This document shows positions 24,701-38,846 of a stretch of DNA of 64,000 bases, piece after piece (the first letter of the stretch is position 1; each line of letters starts with the position of its first letter). The position numbers were made by a program, and so were the translations under genes. The stretch is from Clavaria fumosa. Lineage: Eukaryota; Basidiomycota; Agaricomycetes; Agaricales; Clavariaceae. Location: NCBI GenBank assembly GCA_951802425.1, contig OX637797.1:4526001-4590000 (forward strand), in the 5' to 3' direction. The notes beneath the pieces are model-generated. The model was given only the letters and a program-made list of their open reading frames with translations, did not search any database and was not told where the DNA came from.

Positions 24701-27700
24701 TGCTCTAAATGATGACCACTATCATATAACATGCTAAACAGACTAAACTGTTTTTCTGCGAATGGTCCCTTGTTGCTCCTATCCTAACAGCATAGTCCTT
24801 GTGCAGATGGAGCATCTGCGCTTTCTTTCACTGCAAGCTAACCACTCAAGCTAGTCTTTTGAAATTTTGTGTGCCTATATCTACCCCTCTAATCTTCAAT
24901 TTCCATGGTTTACATTTTTCCCAAACTCATTTCCCAATGCATGCCAAAGCTGCTGACTGAACTAGTCAAAATTCTCCCGTTTGTCAAAACCAACCATAGG
25001 ATTCCAAAACAAATGGAATGCTATACTGGGCAATCCCATACCTATCATATTCCATCCCTCTCTCTCCCCTCCCATCACCCACAAAGCAACAATTCCACCA
25101 TACAGTCAGAATCCAGTTCTCACAGTCCTCACACAAGTTTGTACTTGTTGGTGGCACCTAATCAAATGGGATCACATTGAAAGATTGAGTATAGTGCATG
25201 AATAATACACCCTGACTTTGTTTCAATTACTCTGCCACATCCAGGACTACAGTTGCCTTCCTACAAACCTAAACAACACAAGTACCCATACAAGTTTGCA
25301 GGCCTCACAGCACAAGATCTAACCGTGAAAATCTCTTGAAATTGATCATGGATGCTCTAAATGATGACCACTATCATATAACATGCTAAACAGACTAAAC
25401 TGTTTTTCTGCGAATGGTCCCTTGTTGCTCCTATCCTAACAGCATAGTCCTTGTGCAGATGGAGCATCTGCGCTTTCTTTCACTGCAAGCTAACCACTCA
25501 AGCTAGTCTTTTGAAATTTTGTGTGCCTATATCTACCCCTCTAATCTTCAATTTCCATGGTTTACATTTTTCCCAAACTCATTTCCCAATGCATGCCAAA
25601 GCTGCTGACTGAACTAGTCAAAATTCTCCCGTTTGTCAAAACCAACCATAGGATTCCAAAACAAATGGAATGCTATACTGGGCAATCCCATACCTATCAT
25701 ATTCCATCCCTCTCTCTCCCCTCCCATCACCCACAAAGCAACAATTCCACCATACAGTCAGAATCCAGTTCTCACAGTCCTCACACAAGTTTGTACTTGT
25801 TGGTGGCACCTAATCAAATGGGATCACATTGAAAGATTGAGTATAGTGCATGAATAATACACCCTGACTTTGTTTCAATTACTCTGCCACATCCAGGACT
25901 ACAGTTGCCTTCCTACAAACCTAAACAACACAAGTACCCATACAAGTTTGCAGGCCTCACAGCACAAGATCTAACCGTGAAAATCTCTTGAAATTGATCA
26001 TGGATGCTCTAAATGATGACCACTATCATATAACATGCTAAACAGACTAAACTGTTTTTCTGCGAATGGTCCCTTGTTGCTCCTATCCTAACAGCATAGT
26101 CCTTGTGCAGATGGAGCATCTGCGCTTTCTTTCACTGCAAGCTAACCACTCAAGCTAGTCTTTTGAAATTTTGTGTGCCTATATCTACCCCTCTAATCTT
26201 CAATTTCCATGGTTTACATTTTTCCCAAACTCATTTCCCAATGCATGCCAAAGCTGCTGACTGAACTAGTCAAAATTCTCCCGTTTGTCAAAACCAACCA
26301 TAGGATTCCAAAACAAATGGAATGCTATACTGGGCAATCCCATACCTATCATATTCCATCCCTCTCTCTCCCCTCCCATCACCCACAAAGCAACAATTCC
26401 ACCATACAGTCAGAATCCAGTTCTCACAGTCCTCACACAAGTTTGTACTTGTTGGTGGCACCTAATCAAATGGGATCACATTGAAAGATTGAGTATAGTG
26501 CATGAATAATACACCCTGACTTTGTTTCAATTACTCTGCCACATCCAGGACTACAGTTGCCTTCCTACAAACCTAAACAACACAAGTACCCATACAAGTT
26601 TGCAGGCCTCACAGCACAAGATCTAACCGTGAAAATCTCTTGAAATTGATCATGGATGCTCTAAATGATGACCACTATCATATAACATGCTAAACAGACT
26701 AAACTGTTTTTCTGCGAATGGTCCCTTGTTGCTCCTATCCTAACAGCATAGTCCTTGTGCAGATGGAGCATCTGCGCTTTCTTTCACTGCAAGCTAACCA
26801 CTCAAGCTAGTCTTTTGAAATTTTGTGTGCCTATATCTACCCCTCTAATCTTCAATTTCCATGGTTTACATTTTTCCCAAACTCATTTCCCAATGCATGC
26901 CAAAGCTGCTGACTGAACTAGTCAAAATTCTCCCGTTTGTCAAAACCAACCATAGGATTCCAAAACAAATGGAATGCTATACTGGGCAATCCCATACCTA
27001 TCATATTCCATCCCTCTCTCTCCCCTCCCATCACCCACAAAGCAACAATTCCACCATACAGTCAGAATCCAGTTCTCACAGTCCTCACACAAGTTTGTAC
27101 TTGTTGGTGGCACCTAATCAAATGGGATCACATTGAAAGATTGAGTATAGTGCATGAATAATACACCCTGACTTTGTTTCAATTACTCTGCCACATCCAG
27201 GACTACAGTTGCCTTCCTACAAACCTAAACAACACAAGTACCCATACAAGTTTGCAGGCCTCACAGCACAAGATCTAACCGTGAAAATCTCTTGAAATTG
27301 ATCATGGATGCTCTAAATGATGACCACTATCATATAACATGCTAAACAGACTAAACTGTTTTTCTGCGAATGGTCCCTTGTTGCTCCTATCCTAACAGCA
27401 TAGTCCTTGTGCAGATGGAGCATCTGCGCTTTCTTTCACTGCAAGCTAACCACTCAAGCTAGTCTTTTGAAATTTTGTGTGCCTATATCTACCCCTCTAA
27501 TCTTCAATTTCCATGGTTTACATTTTTCCCAAACTCATTTCCCAATGCATGCCAAAGCTGCTGACTGAACTAGTCAAAATTCTCCCGTTTGTCAAAACCA
27601 ACCATAGGATTCCAAAACAAATGGAATGCTATACTGGGCAATCCCATACCTATCATATTCCATCCCTCTCTCTCCCCTCCCATCACCCACAAAGCAACAA

Positions 27701-30700
27701 TTCCACCATACAGTCAGAATCCAGTTCTCACAGTCCTCACACAAGTTTGTACTTGTTGGTGGCACCTAATCAAATGGGATCACATTGAAAGATTGAGTAT
27801 AGTGCATGAATAATACACCCTGACTTTGTTTCAATTACTCTGCCACATCCAGGACTACAGTTGCCTTCCTACAAACCTAAACAACACAAGTACCCATACA
27901 AGTTTGCAGGCCTCACAGCACAAGATCTAACCGTGAAAATCTCTTGAAATTGATCATGGATGCTCTAAATGATGACCACTATCATATAACATGCTAAACA
28001 GACTAAACTGTTTTTCTGCGAATGGTCCCTTGTTGCTCCTATCCTAACAGCATAGTCCTTGTGCAGATGGAGCATCTGCGCTTTCTTTCACTGCAAGCTA
28101 ACCACTCAAGCTAGTCTTTTGAAATTTTGTGTGCCTATATCTACCCCTCTAATCTTCAATTTCCATGGTTTACATTTTTCCCAAACTCATTTCCCAATGC
28201 ATGCCAAAGCTGCTGACTGAACTAGTCAAAATTCTCCCGTTTGTCAAAACCAACCATAGGATTCCAAAACAAATGGAATGCTATACTGGGCAATCCCATA
28301 CCTATCATATTCCATCCCTCTCTCTCCCCTCCCATCACCCACAAAGCAACAATTCCACCATACAGTCAGAATCCAGTTCTCACAGTCCTCACACAAGTTT
28401 GTACTTGTTGGTGGCACCTAATCAAATGGGATCACATTGAAAGATTGAGTATAGTGCATGAATAATACACCCTGACTTTGTTTCAATTACTCTGCCACAT
28501 CCAGGACTACAGTTGCCTTCCTACAAACCTAAACAACACAAGTACCCATACAAGTTTGCAGGCCTCACAGCACAAGATCTAACCGTGAAAATCTCTTGAA
28601 ATTGATCATGGATGCTCTAAATGATGACCACTATCATATAACATGCTAAACAGACTAAACTGTTTTTCTGCGAATGGTCCCTTGTTGCTCCTATCCTAAC
28701 AGCATAGTCCTTGTGCAGATGGAGCATCTGCGCTTTCTTTCACTGCAAGCTAACCACTCAAGCTAGTCTTTTGAAATTTTGTGTGCCTATATCTACCCCT
28801 CTAATCTTCAATTTCCATGGTTTACATTTTTCCCAAACTCATTTCCCAATGCATGCCAAAGCTGCTGACTGAACTAGTCAAAATTCTCCCGTTTGTCAAA
28901 ACCAACCATAGGATTCCAAAACAAATGGAATGCTATACTGGGCAATCCCATACCTATCATATTCCATCCCTCTCTCTCCCCTCCCATCACCCACAAAGCA
29001 ACAATTCCACCATACAGTCAGAATCCAGTTCTCACAGTCCTCACACAAGTTTGTACTTGTTGGTGGCACCTAATCAAATGGGATCACATTGAAAGATTGA
29101 GTATAGTGCATGAATAATACACCCTGACTTTGTTTCAATTACTCTGCCACATCCAGGACTACAGTTGCCTTCCTACAAACCTAAACAACACAAGTACCCA
29201 TACAAGTTTGCAGGCCTCACAGCACAAGATCTAACCGTGAAAATCTCTTGAAATTGATCATGGATGCTCTAAATGATGACCACTATCATATAACATGCTA
29301 AACAGACTAAACTGTTTTTCTGCGAATGGTCCCTTGTTGCTCCTATCCTAACAGCATAGTCCTTGTGCAGATGGAGCATCTGCGCTTTCTTTCACTGCAA
29401 GCTAACCACTCAAGCTAGTCTTTTGAAATTTTGTGTGCCTATATCTACCCCTCTAATCTTCAATTTCCATGGTTTACATTTTTCCCAAACTCATTTCCCA
29501 ATGCATGCCAAAGCTGCTGACTGAACTAGTCAAAATTCTCCCGTTTGTCAAAACCAACCATAGGATTCCAAAACAAATGGAATGCTATACTGGGCAATCC
29601 CATACCTATCATATTCCATCCCTCTCTCTCCCCTCCCATCACCCACAAAGCAACAATTCCACCATACAGTCAGAATCCAGTTCTCACAGTCCTCACACAA
29701 GTTTGTACTTGTTGGTGGCACCTAATCAAATGGGATCACATTGAAAGATTGAGTATAGTGCATGAATAATACACCCTGACTTTGTTTCAATTACTCTGCC
29801 ACATCCAGGACTACAGTTGCCTTCCTACAAACCTAAACAACACAAGTACCCATACAAGTTTGCAGGCCTCACAGCACAAGATCTAACCGTGAAAATCTCT
29901 TGAAATTGATCATGGATGCTCTAAATGATGACCACTATCATATAACATGCTAAACAGACTAAACTGTTTTTCTGCGAATGGTCCCTTGTTGCTCCTATCC
30001 TAACAGCATAGTCCTTGTGCAGATGGAGCATCTGCGCTTTCTTTCACTGCAAGCTAACCACTCAAGCTAGTCTTTTGAAATTTTGTGTGCCTATATCTAC
30101 CCCTCTAATCTTCAATTTCCATGGTTTACATTTTTCCCAAACTCATTTCCCAATGCATGCCAAAGCTGCTGACTGAACTAGTCAAAATTCTCCCGTTTGT
30201 CAAAACCAACCATAGGATTCCAAAACAAATGGAATGCTATACTGGGCAATCCCATACCTATCATATTCCATCCCTCTCTCTCCCCTCCCATCACCCACAA
30301 AGCAACAATTCCACCATACAGTCAGAATCCAGTTCTCACAGTCCTCACACAAGTTTGTACTTGTTGGTGGCACCTAATCAAATGGGATCACATTGAAAGA
30401 TTGAGTATAGTGCATGAATAATACACCCTGACTTTGTTTCAATTACTCTGCCACATCCAGGACTACAGTTGCCTTCCTACAAACCTAAACAACACAAGTA
30501 CCCATACAAGTTTGCAGGCCTCACAGCACAAGATCTAACCGTGAAAATCTCTTGAAATTGATCATGGATGCTCTAAATGATGACCACTATCATATAACAT
30601 GCTAAACAGACTAAACTGTTTTTCTGCGAATGGTCCCTTGTTGCTCCTATCCTAACAGCATAGTCCTTGTGCAGATGGAGCATCTGCGCTTTCTTTCACT

Positions 30701-33700
30701 GCAAGCTAACCACTCAAGCTAGTCTTTTGAAATTTTGTGTGCCTATATCTACCCCTCTAATCTTCAATTTCCATGGTTTACATTTTTCCCAAACTCATTT
30801 CCCAATGCATGCCAAAGCTGCTGACTGAACTAGTCAAAATTCTCCCGTTTGTCAAAACCAACCATAGGATTCCAAAACAAATGGAATGCTATACTGGGCA
30901 ATCCCATACCTATCATATTCCATCCCTCTCTCTCCCCTCCCATCACCCACAAAGCAACAATTCCACCATACAGTCAGAATCCAGTTCTCACAGTCCTCAC
31001 ACAAGTTTGTACTTGTTGGTGGCACCTAATCAAATGGGATCACATTGAAAGATTGAGTATAGTGCATGAATAATACACCCTGACTTTGTTTCAATTACTC
31101 TGCCACATCCAGGACTACAGTTGCCTTCCTACAAACCTAAACAACACAAGTACCCATACAAGTTTGCAGGCCTCACAGCACAAGATCTAACCGTGAAAAT
31201 CTCTTGAAATTGATCATGGATGCTCTAAATGATGACCACTATCATATAACATGCTAAACAGACTAAACTGTTTTTCTGCGAATGGTCCCTTGTTGCTCCT
31301 ATCCTAACAGCATAGTCCTTGTGCAGATGGAGCATCTGCGCTTTCTTTCACTGCAAGCTAACCACTCAAGCTAGTCTTTTGAAATTTTGTGTGCCTATAT
31401 CTACCCCTCTAATCTTCAATTTCCATGGTTTACATTTTTCCCAAACTCATTTCCCAATGCATGCCAAAGCTGCTGACTGAACTAGTCAAAATTCTCCCGT
31501 TTGTCAAAACCAACCATAGGATTCCAAAACAAATGGAATGCTATACTGGGCAATCCCATACCTATCATATTCCATCCCTCTCTCTCCCCTCCCATCACCC
31601 ACAAAGCAACAATTCCACCATACAGTCAGAATCCAGTTCTCACAGTCCTCACACAAGTTTGTACTTGTTGGTGGCACCTAATCAAATGGGATCACATTGA
31701 AAGATTGAGTATAGTGCATGAATAATACACCCTGACTTTGTTTCAATTACTCTGCCACATCCAGGACTACAGTTGCCTTCCTACAAACCTAAACAACACA
31801 AGTACCCATACAAGTTTGCAGGCCTCACAGCACAAGATCTAACCGTGAAAATCTCTTGAAATTGATCATGGATGCTCTAAATGATGACCACTATCATATA
31901 ACATGCTAAACAGACTAAACTGTTTTTCTGCGAATGGTCCCTTGTTGCTCCTATCCTAACAGCATAGTCCTTGTGCAGATGGAGCATCTGCGCTTTCTTT
32001 CACTGCAAGCTAACCACTCAAGCTAGTCTTTTGAAATTTTGTGTGCCTATATCTACCCCTCTAATCTTCAATTTCCATGGTTTACATTTTTCCCAAACTC
32101 ATTTCCCAATGCATGCCAAAGCTGCTGACTGAACTAGTCAAAATTCTCCCGTTTGTCAAAACCAACCATAGGATTCCAAAACAAATGGAATGCTATACTG
32201 GGCAATCCCATACCTATCATATTCCATCCCTCTCTCTCCCCTCCCATCACCCACAAAGCAACAATTCCACCATACAGTCAGAATCCAGTTCTCACAGTCC
32301 TCACACAAGTTTGTACTTGTTGGTGGCACCTAATCAAATGGGATCACATTGAAAGATTGAGTATAGTGCATGAATAATACACCCTGACTTTGTTTCAATT
32401 ACTCTGCCACATCCAGGACTACAGTTGCCTTCCTACAAACCTAAACAACACAAGTACCCATACAAGTTTGCAGGCCTCACAGCACAAGATCTAACCGTGA
32501 AAATCTCTTGAAATTGATCATGGATGCTCTAAATGATGACCACTATCATATAACATGCTAAACAGACTAAACTGTTTTTCTGCGAATGGTCCCTTGTTGC
32601 TCCTATCCTAACAGCATAGTCCTTGTGCAGATGGAGCATCTGCGCTTTCTTTCACTGCAAGCTAACCACTCAAGCTAGTCTTTTGAAATTTTGTGTGCCT
32701 ATATCTACCCCTCTAATCTTCAATTTCCATGGTTTACATTTTTCCCAAACTCATTTCCCAATGCATGCCAAAGCTGCTGACTGAACTAGTCAAAATTCTC
32801 CCGTTTGTCAAAACCAACCATAGGATTCCAAAACAAATGGAATGCTATACTGGGCAATCCCATACCTATCATATTCCATCCCTCTCTCTCCCCTCCCATC
32901 ACCCACAAAGCAACAATTCCACCATACAGTCAGAATCCAGTTCTCACAGTCCTCACACAAGTTTGTACTTGTTGGTGGCACCTAATCAAATGGGATCACA
33001 TTGAAAGATTGAGTATAGTGCATGAATAATACACCCTGACTTTGTTTCAATTACTCTGCCACATCCAGGACTACAGTTGCCTTCCTACAAACCTAAACAA
33101 CACAAGTACCCATACAAGTTTGCAGGCCTCACAGCACAAGATCTAACCGTGAAAATCTCTTGAAATTGATCATGGATGCTCTAAATGATGACCACTATCA
33201 TATAACATGCTAAACAGACTAAACTGTTTTTCTGCGAATGGTCCCTTGTTGCTCCTATCCTAACAGCATAGTCCTTGTGCAGATGGAGCATCTGCGCTTT
33301 CTTTCACTGCAAGCTAACCACTCAAGCTAGTCTTTTGAAATTTTGTGTGCCTATATCTACCCCTCTAATCTTCAATTTCCATGGTTTACATTTTTCCCAA
33401 ACTCATTTCCCAATGCATGCCAAAGCTGCTGACTGAACTAGTCAAAATTCTCCCGTTTGTCAAAACCAACCATAGGATTCCAAAACAAATGGAATGCTAT
33501 ACTGGGCAATCCCATACCTATCATATTCCATCCCTCTCTCTCCCCTCCCATCACCCACAAAGCAACAATTCCACCATACAGTCAGAATCCAGTTCTCACA
33601 GTCCTCACACAAGTTTGTACTTGTTGGTGGCACCTAATCAAATGGGATCACATTGAAAGATTGAGTATAGTGCATGAATAATACACCCTGACTTTGTTTC

Positions 33701-36700
33701 AATTACTCTGCCACATCCAGGACTACAGTTGCCTTCCTACAAACCTAAACAACACAAGTACCCATACAAGTTTGCAGGCCTCACAGCACAAGATCTAACC
33801 GTGAAAATCTCTTGAAATTGATCATGGATGCTCTAAATGATGACCACTATCATATAACATGCTAAACAGACTAAACTGTTTTTCTGCGAATGGTCCCTTG
33901 TTGCTCCTATCCTAACAGCATAGTCCTTGTGCAGATGGAGCATCTGCGCTTTCTTTCACTGCAAGCTAACCACTCAAGCTAGTCTTTTGAAATTTTGTGT
34001 GCCTATATCTACCCCTCTAATCTTCAATTTCCATGGTTTACATTTTTCCCAAACTCATTTCCCAATGCATGCCAAAGCTGCTGACTGAACTAGTCAAAAT
34101 TCTCCCGTTTGTCAAAACCAACCATAGGATTCCAAAACAAATGGAATGCTATACTGGGCAATCCCATACCTATCATATTCCATCCCTCTCTCTCCCCTCC
34201 CATCACCCACAAAGCAACAATTCCACCATACAGTCAGAATCCAGTTCTCACAGTCCTCACACAAGTTTGTACTTGTTGGTGGCACCTAATCAAATGGGAT
34301 CACATTGAAAGATTGAGTATAGTGCATGAATAATACACCCTGACTTTGTTTCAATTACTCTGCCACATCCAGGACTACAGTTGCCTTCCTACAAACCTAA
34401 ACAACACAAGTACCCATACAAGTTTGCAGGCCTCACAGCACAAGATCTAACCGTGAAAATCTCTTGAAATTGATCATGGATGCTCTAAATGATGACCACT
34501 ATCATATAACATGCTAAACAGACTAAACTGTTTTTCTGCGAATGGTCCCTTGTTGCTCCTATCCTAACAGCATAGTCCTTGTGCAGATGGAGCATCTGCG
34601 CTTTCTTTCACTGCAAGCTAACCACTCAAGCTAGTCTTTTGAAATTTTGTGTGCCTATATCTACCCCTCTAATCTTCAATTTCCATGGTTTACATTTTTC
34701 CCAAACTCATTTCCCAATGCATGCCAAAGCTGCTGACTGAACTAGTCAAAATTCTCCCGTTTGTCAAAACCAACCATAGGATTCCAAAACAAATGGAATG
34801 CTATACTGGGCAATCCCATACCTATCATATTCCATCCCTCTCTCTCCCCTCCCATCACCCACAAAGCAACAATTCCACCATACAGTCAGAATCCAGTTCT
34901 CACAGTCCTCACACAAGTTTGTACTTGTTGGTGGCACCTAATCAAATGGGATCACATTGAAAGATTGAGTATAGTGCATGAATAATACACCCTGACTTTG
35001 TTTCAATTACTCTGCCACATCCAGGACTACAGTTGCCTTCCTACAAACCTAAACAACACAAGTACCCATACAAGTTTGCAGGCCTCACAGCACAAGATCT
35101 AACCGTGAAAATCTCTTGAAATTGATCATGGATGCTCTAAATGATGACCACTATCATATAACATGCTAAACAGACTAAACTGTTTTTCTGCGAATGGTCC
35201 CTTGTTGCTCCTATCCTAACAGCATAGTCCTTGTGCAGATGGAGCATCTGCGCTTTCTTTCACTGCAAGCTAACCACTCAAGCTAGTCTTTTGAAATTTT
35301 GTGTGCCTATATCTACCCCTCTAATCTTCAATTTCCATGGTTTACATTTTTCCCAAACTCATTTCCCAATGCATGCCAAAGCTGCTGACTGAACTAGTCA
35401 AAATTCTCCCGTTTGTCAAAACCAACCATAGGATTCCAAAACAAATGGAATGCTATACTGGGCAATCCCATACCTATCATATTCCATCCCTCTCTCTCCC
35501 CTCCCATCACCCACAAAGCAACAATTCCACCATACAGTCAGAATCCAGTTCTCACAGTCCTCACACAAGTTTGTACTTGTTGGTGGCACCTAATCAAATG
35601 GGATCACATTGAAAGATTGAGTATAGTGCATGAATAATACACCCTGACTTTGTTTCAATTACTCTGCCACATCCAGGACTACAGTTGCCTTCCTACAAAC
35701 CTAAACAACACAAGTACCCATACAAGTTTGCAGGCCTCACAGCACAAGATCTAACCGTGAAAATCTCTTGAAATTGATCATGGATGCTCTAAATGATGAC
35801 CACTATCATATAACATGCTAAACAGACTAAACTGTTTTTCTGCGAATGGTCCCTTGTTGCTCCTATCCTAACAGCATAGTCCTTGTGCAGATGGAGCATC
35901 TGCGCTTTCTTTCACTGCAAGCTAACCACTCAAGCTAGTCTTTTGAAATTTTGTGTGCCTATATCTACCCCTCTAATCTTCAATTTCCATGGTTTACATT
36001 TTTCCCAAACTCATTTCCCAATGCATGCCAAAGCTGCTGACTGAACTAGTCAAAATTCTCCCGTTTGTCAAAACCAACCATAGGATTCCAAAACAAATGG
36101 AATGCTATACTGGGCAATCCCATACCTATCATATTCCATCCCTCTCTCTCCCCTCCCATCACCCACAAAGCAACAATTCCACCATACAGTCAGAATCCAG
36201 TTCTCACAGTCCTCACACAAGTTTGTACTTGTTGGTGGCACCTAATCAAATGGGATCACATTGAAAGATTGAGTATAGTGCATGAATAATACACCCTGAC
36301 TTTGTTTCAATTACTCTGCCACATCCAGGACTACAGTTGCCTTCCTACAAACCTAAACAACACAAGTACCCATACAAGTTTGCAGGCCTCACAGCACAAG
36401 ATCTAACCGTGAAAATCTCTTGAAATTGATCATGGATGCTCTAAATGATGACCACTATCATATAACATGCTAAACAGACTAAACTGTTTTTCTGCGAATG
36501 GTCCCTTGTTGCTCCTATCCTAACAGCATAGTCCTTGTGCAGATGGAGCATCTGCGCTTTCTTTCACTGCAAGCTAACCACTCAAGCTAGTCTTTTGAAA
36601 TTTTGTGTGCCTATATCTACCCCTCTAATCTTCAATTTCCATGGTTTACATTTTTCCCAAACTCATTTCCCAATGCATGCCAAAGCTGCTGACTGAACTA

Positions 36701-38186
36701 GTCAAAATTCTCCCGTTTGTCAAAACCAACCATAGGATTCCAAAACAAATGGAATGCTATACTGGGCAATCCCATACCTATCATATTCCATCCCTCTCTC
36801 TCCCCTCCCATCACCCACAAAGCAACAATTCCACCATACAGTCAGAATCCAGTTCTCACAGTCCTCACACAAGTTTGTACTTGTTGGTGGCACCTAATCA
36901 AATGGGATCACATTGAAAGATTGAGTATAGTGCATGAATAATACACCCTGACTTTGTTTCAATTACTCTGCCACATCCAGGACTACAGTTGCCTTCCTAC
37001 AAACCTAAACAACACAAGTACCCATACAAGTTTGCAGGCCTCACAGCACAAGATCTAACCGTGAAAATCTCTTGAAATTGATCATGGATGCTCTAAATGA
37101 TGACCACTATCATATAACATGCTAAACAGACTAAACTGTTTTTCTGCGAATGGTCCCTTGTTGCTCCTATCCTAACAGCATAGTCCTTGTGCAGATGGAG
37201 CATCTGCGCTTTCTTTCACTGCAAGCTAACCACTCAAGCTAGTCTTTTGAAATTTTGTGTGCCTATATCTACCCCTCTAATCTTCAATTTCCATGGTTTA
37301 CATTTTTCCCAAACTCATTTCCCAATGCATGCCAAAGCTGCTGACTGAACTAGTCAAAATTCTCCCGTTTGTCAAAACCAACCATAGGATTCCAAAACAA
37401 ATGGAATGCTATACTGGGCAATCCCATACCTATCATATTCCATCCCTCTCTCTCCCCTCCCATCACCCACAAAGCAACAATTCCACCATACAGTCAGAAT
37501 CCAGTTCTCACAGTCCTCACACAAGTTTGTACTTGTTGGTGGCACCTAATCAAATGGGATCACATTGAAAGATTGAGTATAGTGCATGAATAATACACCC
37601 TGACTTTGTTTCAATTACTCTGCCACATCCAGGACTACAGTTGCCTTCCTACAAACCTAAACAACACAAGTACCCATACAAGTTTGCAGGCCTCACAGCA
37701 CAAGATCTAACCGTGAAAATCTCTTGAAATTGATCATGGATGCTCTAAATGATGACCACTATCATATAACATGCTAAACAGACTAAACTGTTTTTCTGCG
37801 AATGGTCCCTTGTTGCTCCTATCCTAACAGCATAGTCCTTGTGCAGATGGAGCATCTGCGCTTTCTTTCACTGCAAGCTAACCACTCAAGCTAGTCTTTT
37901 GAAATTTTGTGTGCCTATATCTACCCCTCTAATCTTCAATTTCCATGGTTTACATTTTTCCCAAACTCATTTCCCAATGCATGCCAAAGCTGCTGACTGA
38001 ACTAGTCAAAATTCTCCCGTTTGTCAAAACCAACCATAGGATTCCAAAACAAATGGAATGCTATACTGGGCAATCCCATACCTATCATATTCCATCCCTC
38101 TCTCTCCCCTCCCATCACCCACAAAGCAACAATTCCACCATACAGTCAGAATCCAGTTCTCACAGTCCTCACACAAGTTTGTACTT
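9788..38186 (+). repeat. SAT652 satellite array 1: about 43.6 head-to-tail 652-bp monomers
   Basis: Monomers start CTAACAGCATAG at 9788, 10440, 11092 and every 652 bp to 37824. The last is cut or diverges at 38186. I saw no indels: the same start recurs at exactly 652-bp steps throughout. Substitutions noticed by eye are few: 10328, 16344, 21499 and 22151. The monomer has only four CpGs (monomer positions 36, 195, 541, 628) and a pyrimidine-rich CCCTCTCTCTCCCC tract. A 7-bp hairpin (GCAGATG-GAG-CATCTGC) lies about 20 bp from the monomer start. Each monomer contains 91- and 74-residue frames that I regard as incidental. The first about 380-425 bp equal the 5' part of REP1; the rest (about 225 bp) is found only in the satellite. 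Confidence 0.97.
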
Positions 38187-38846
38187 AGCTGTGGCACCCT
38201 AATAAGGACCCCACATGAGATATTCCCAAAAAAAAAAGTCCCCACTTTTAGTCCTCATTATGTCTTTAGTGACGTTTACTCTCATTTGGTGCTTTCCCTC
38301 AAAACTTTTTTCTCACCCCAAAAATTCATTTAGGGTTCCTGGGGTCTTCCAGCAGAATTTGAAATATGGTAGTTGTGAAGTAGTTATTAGTGCTGTTTAG
38401 AAGAATATATGCAGCTGACTGAATGCTGCATGTATGAATGTTGATATTGTCACATCATGAGGTGGGTCACATGGTGATGCTTGTGACCATGGGGTAATGT
38501 GAATAAGACTAATGTATCCATGTGGCATGTCATGTGCCAGATGAAGGGATTGTGCCATGGCATATCATACATAGTATTGGAGGCTGCTGGTGTGCCATCA
38601 TTGTTGATAGCTGCTGGTGCATCATCATCATCAGCTGCTGCTGCTGTCATCAGTCATTGTTGTTGGCTGCTGGTGCATTGTTGTTGTTGTTGTTGTTGTT
38701 GGCTGCTGATGTGCTGTCATTGTTGTTAGCTGTTGGTGTGTCAGCATTGGTCATCATCATTGGCTGCTGGTGTATTGTTGTCATCATTAGCTCCTGGTGT
38801 GTCATCATCATCATCAGCCACTGCTGCCATCATTGGTCATCATTGG
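38187..38846 (+). repeat. REP1 tail, continuing from the last satellite monomer
   Basis: After GTACTT at 38186 the sequence leaves the satellite and follows REP1 copy 1 (GTGGCACCCT, AAGGACCCCACATGA, A-run, TTCCTGGGGTCTTCCAGCA, GCAGCTGACTGA), ending in a GCTGCTGGTG / TTGTTGTTGTTG microsatellite-like zone. The final monomer of array 1 together with this tail forms a second full-length REP1. No gene is evident; the frames encode low-complexity Ala/Asp or Leu/Cys runs. Confidence 0.8.

Noticed and set aside
9788..38186. CRISPR-like array
   Set aside because: Repeats are contiguous 652-bp monomers with no unique spacers, in a eukaryotic context.
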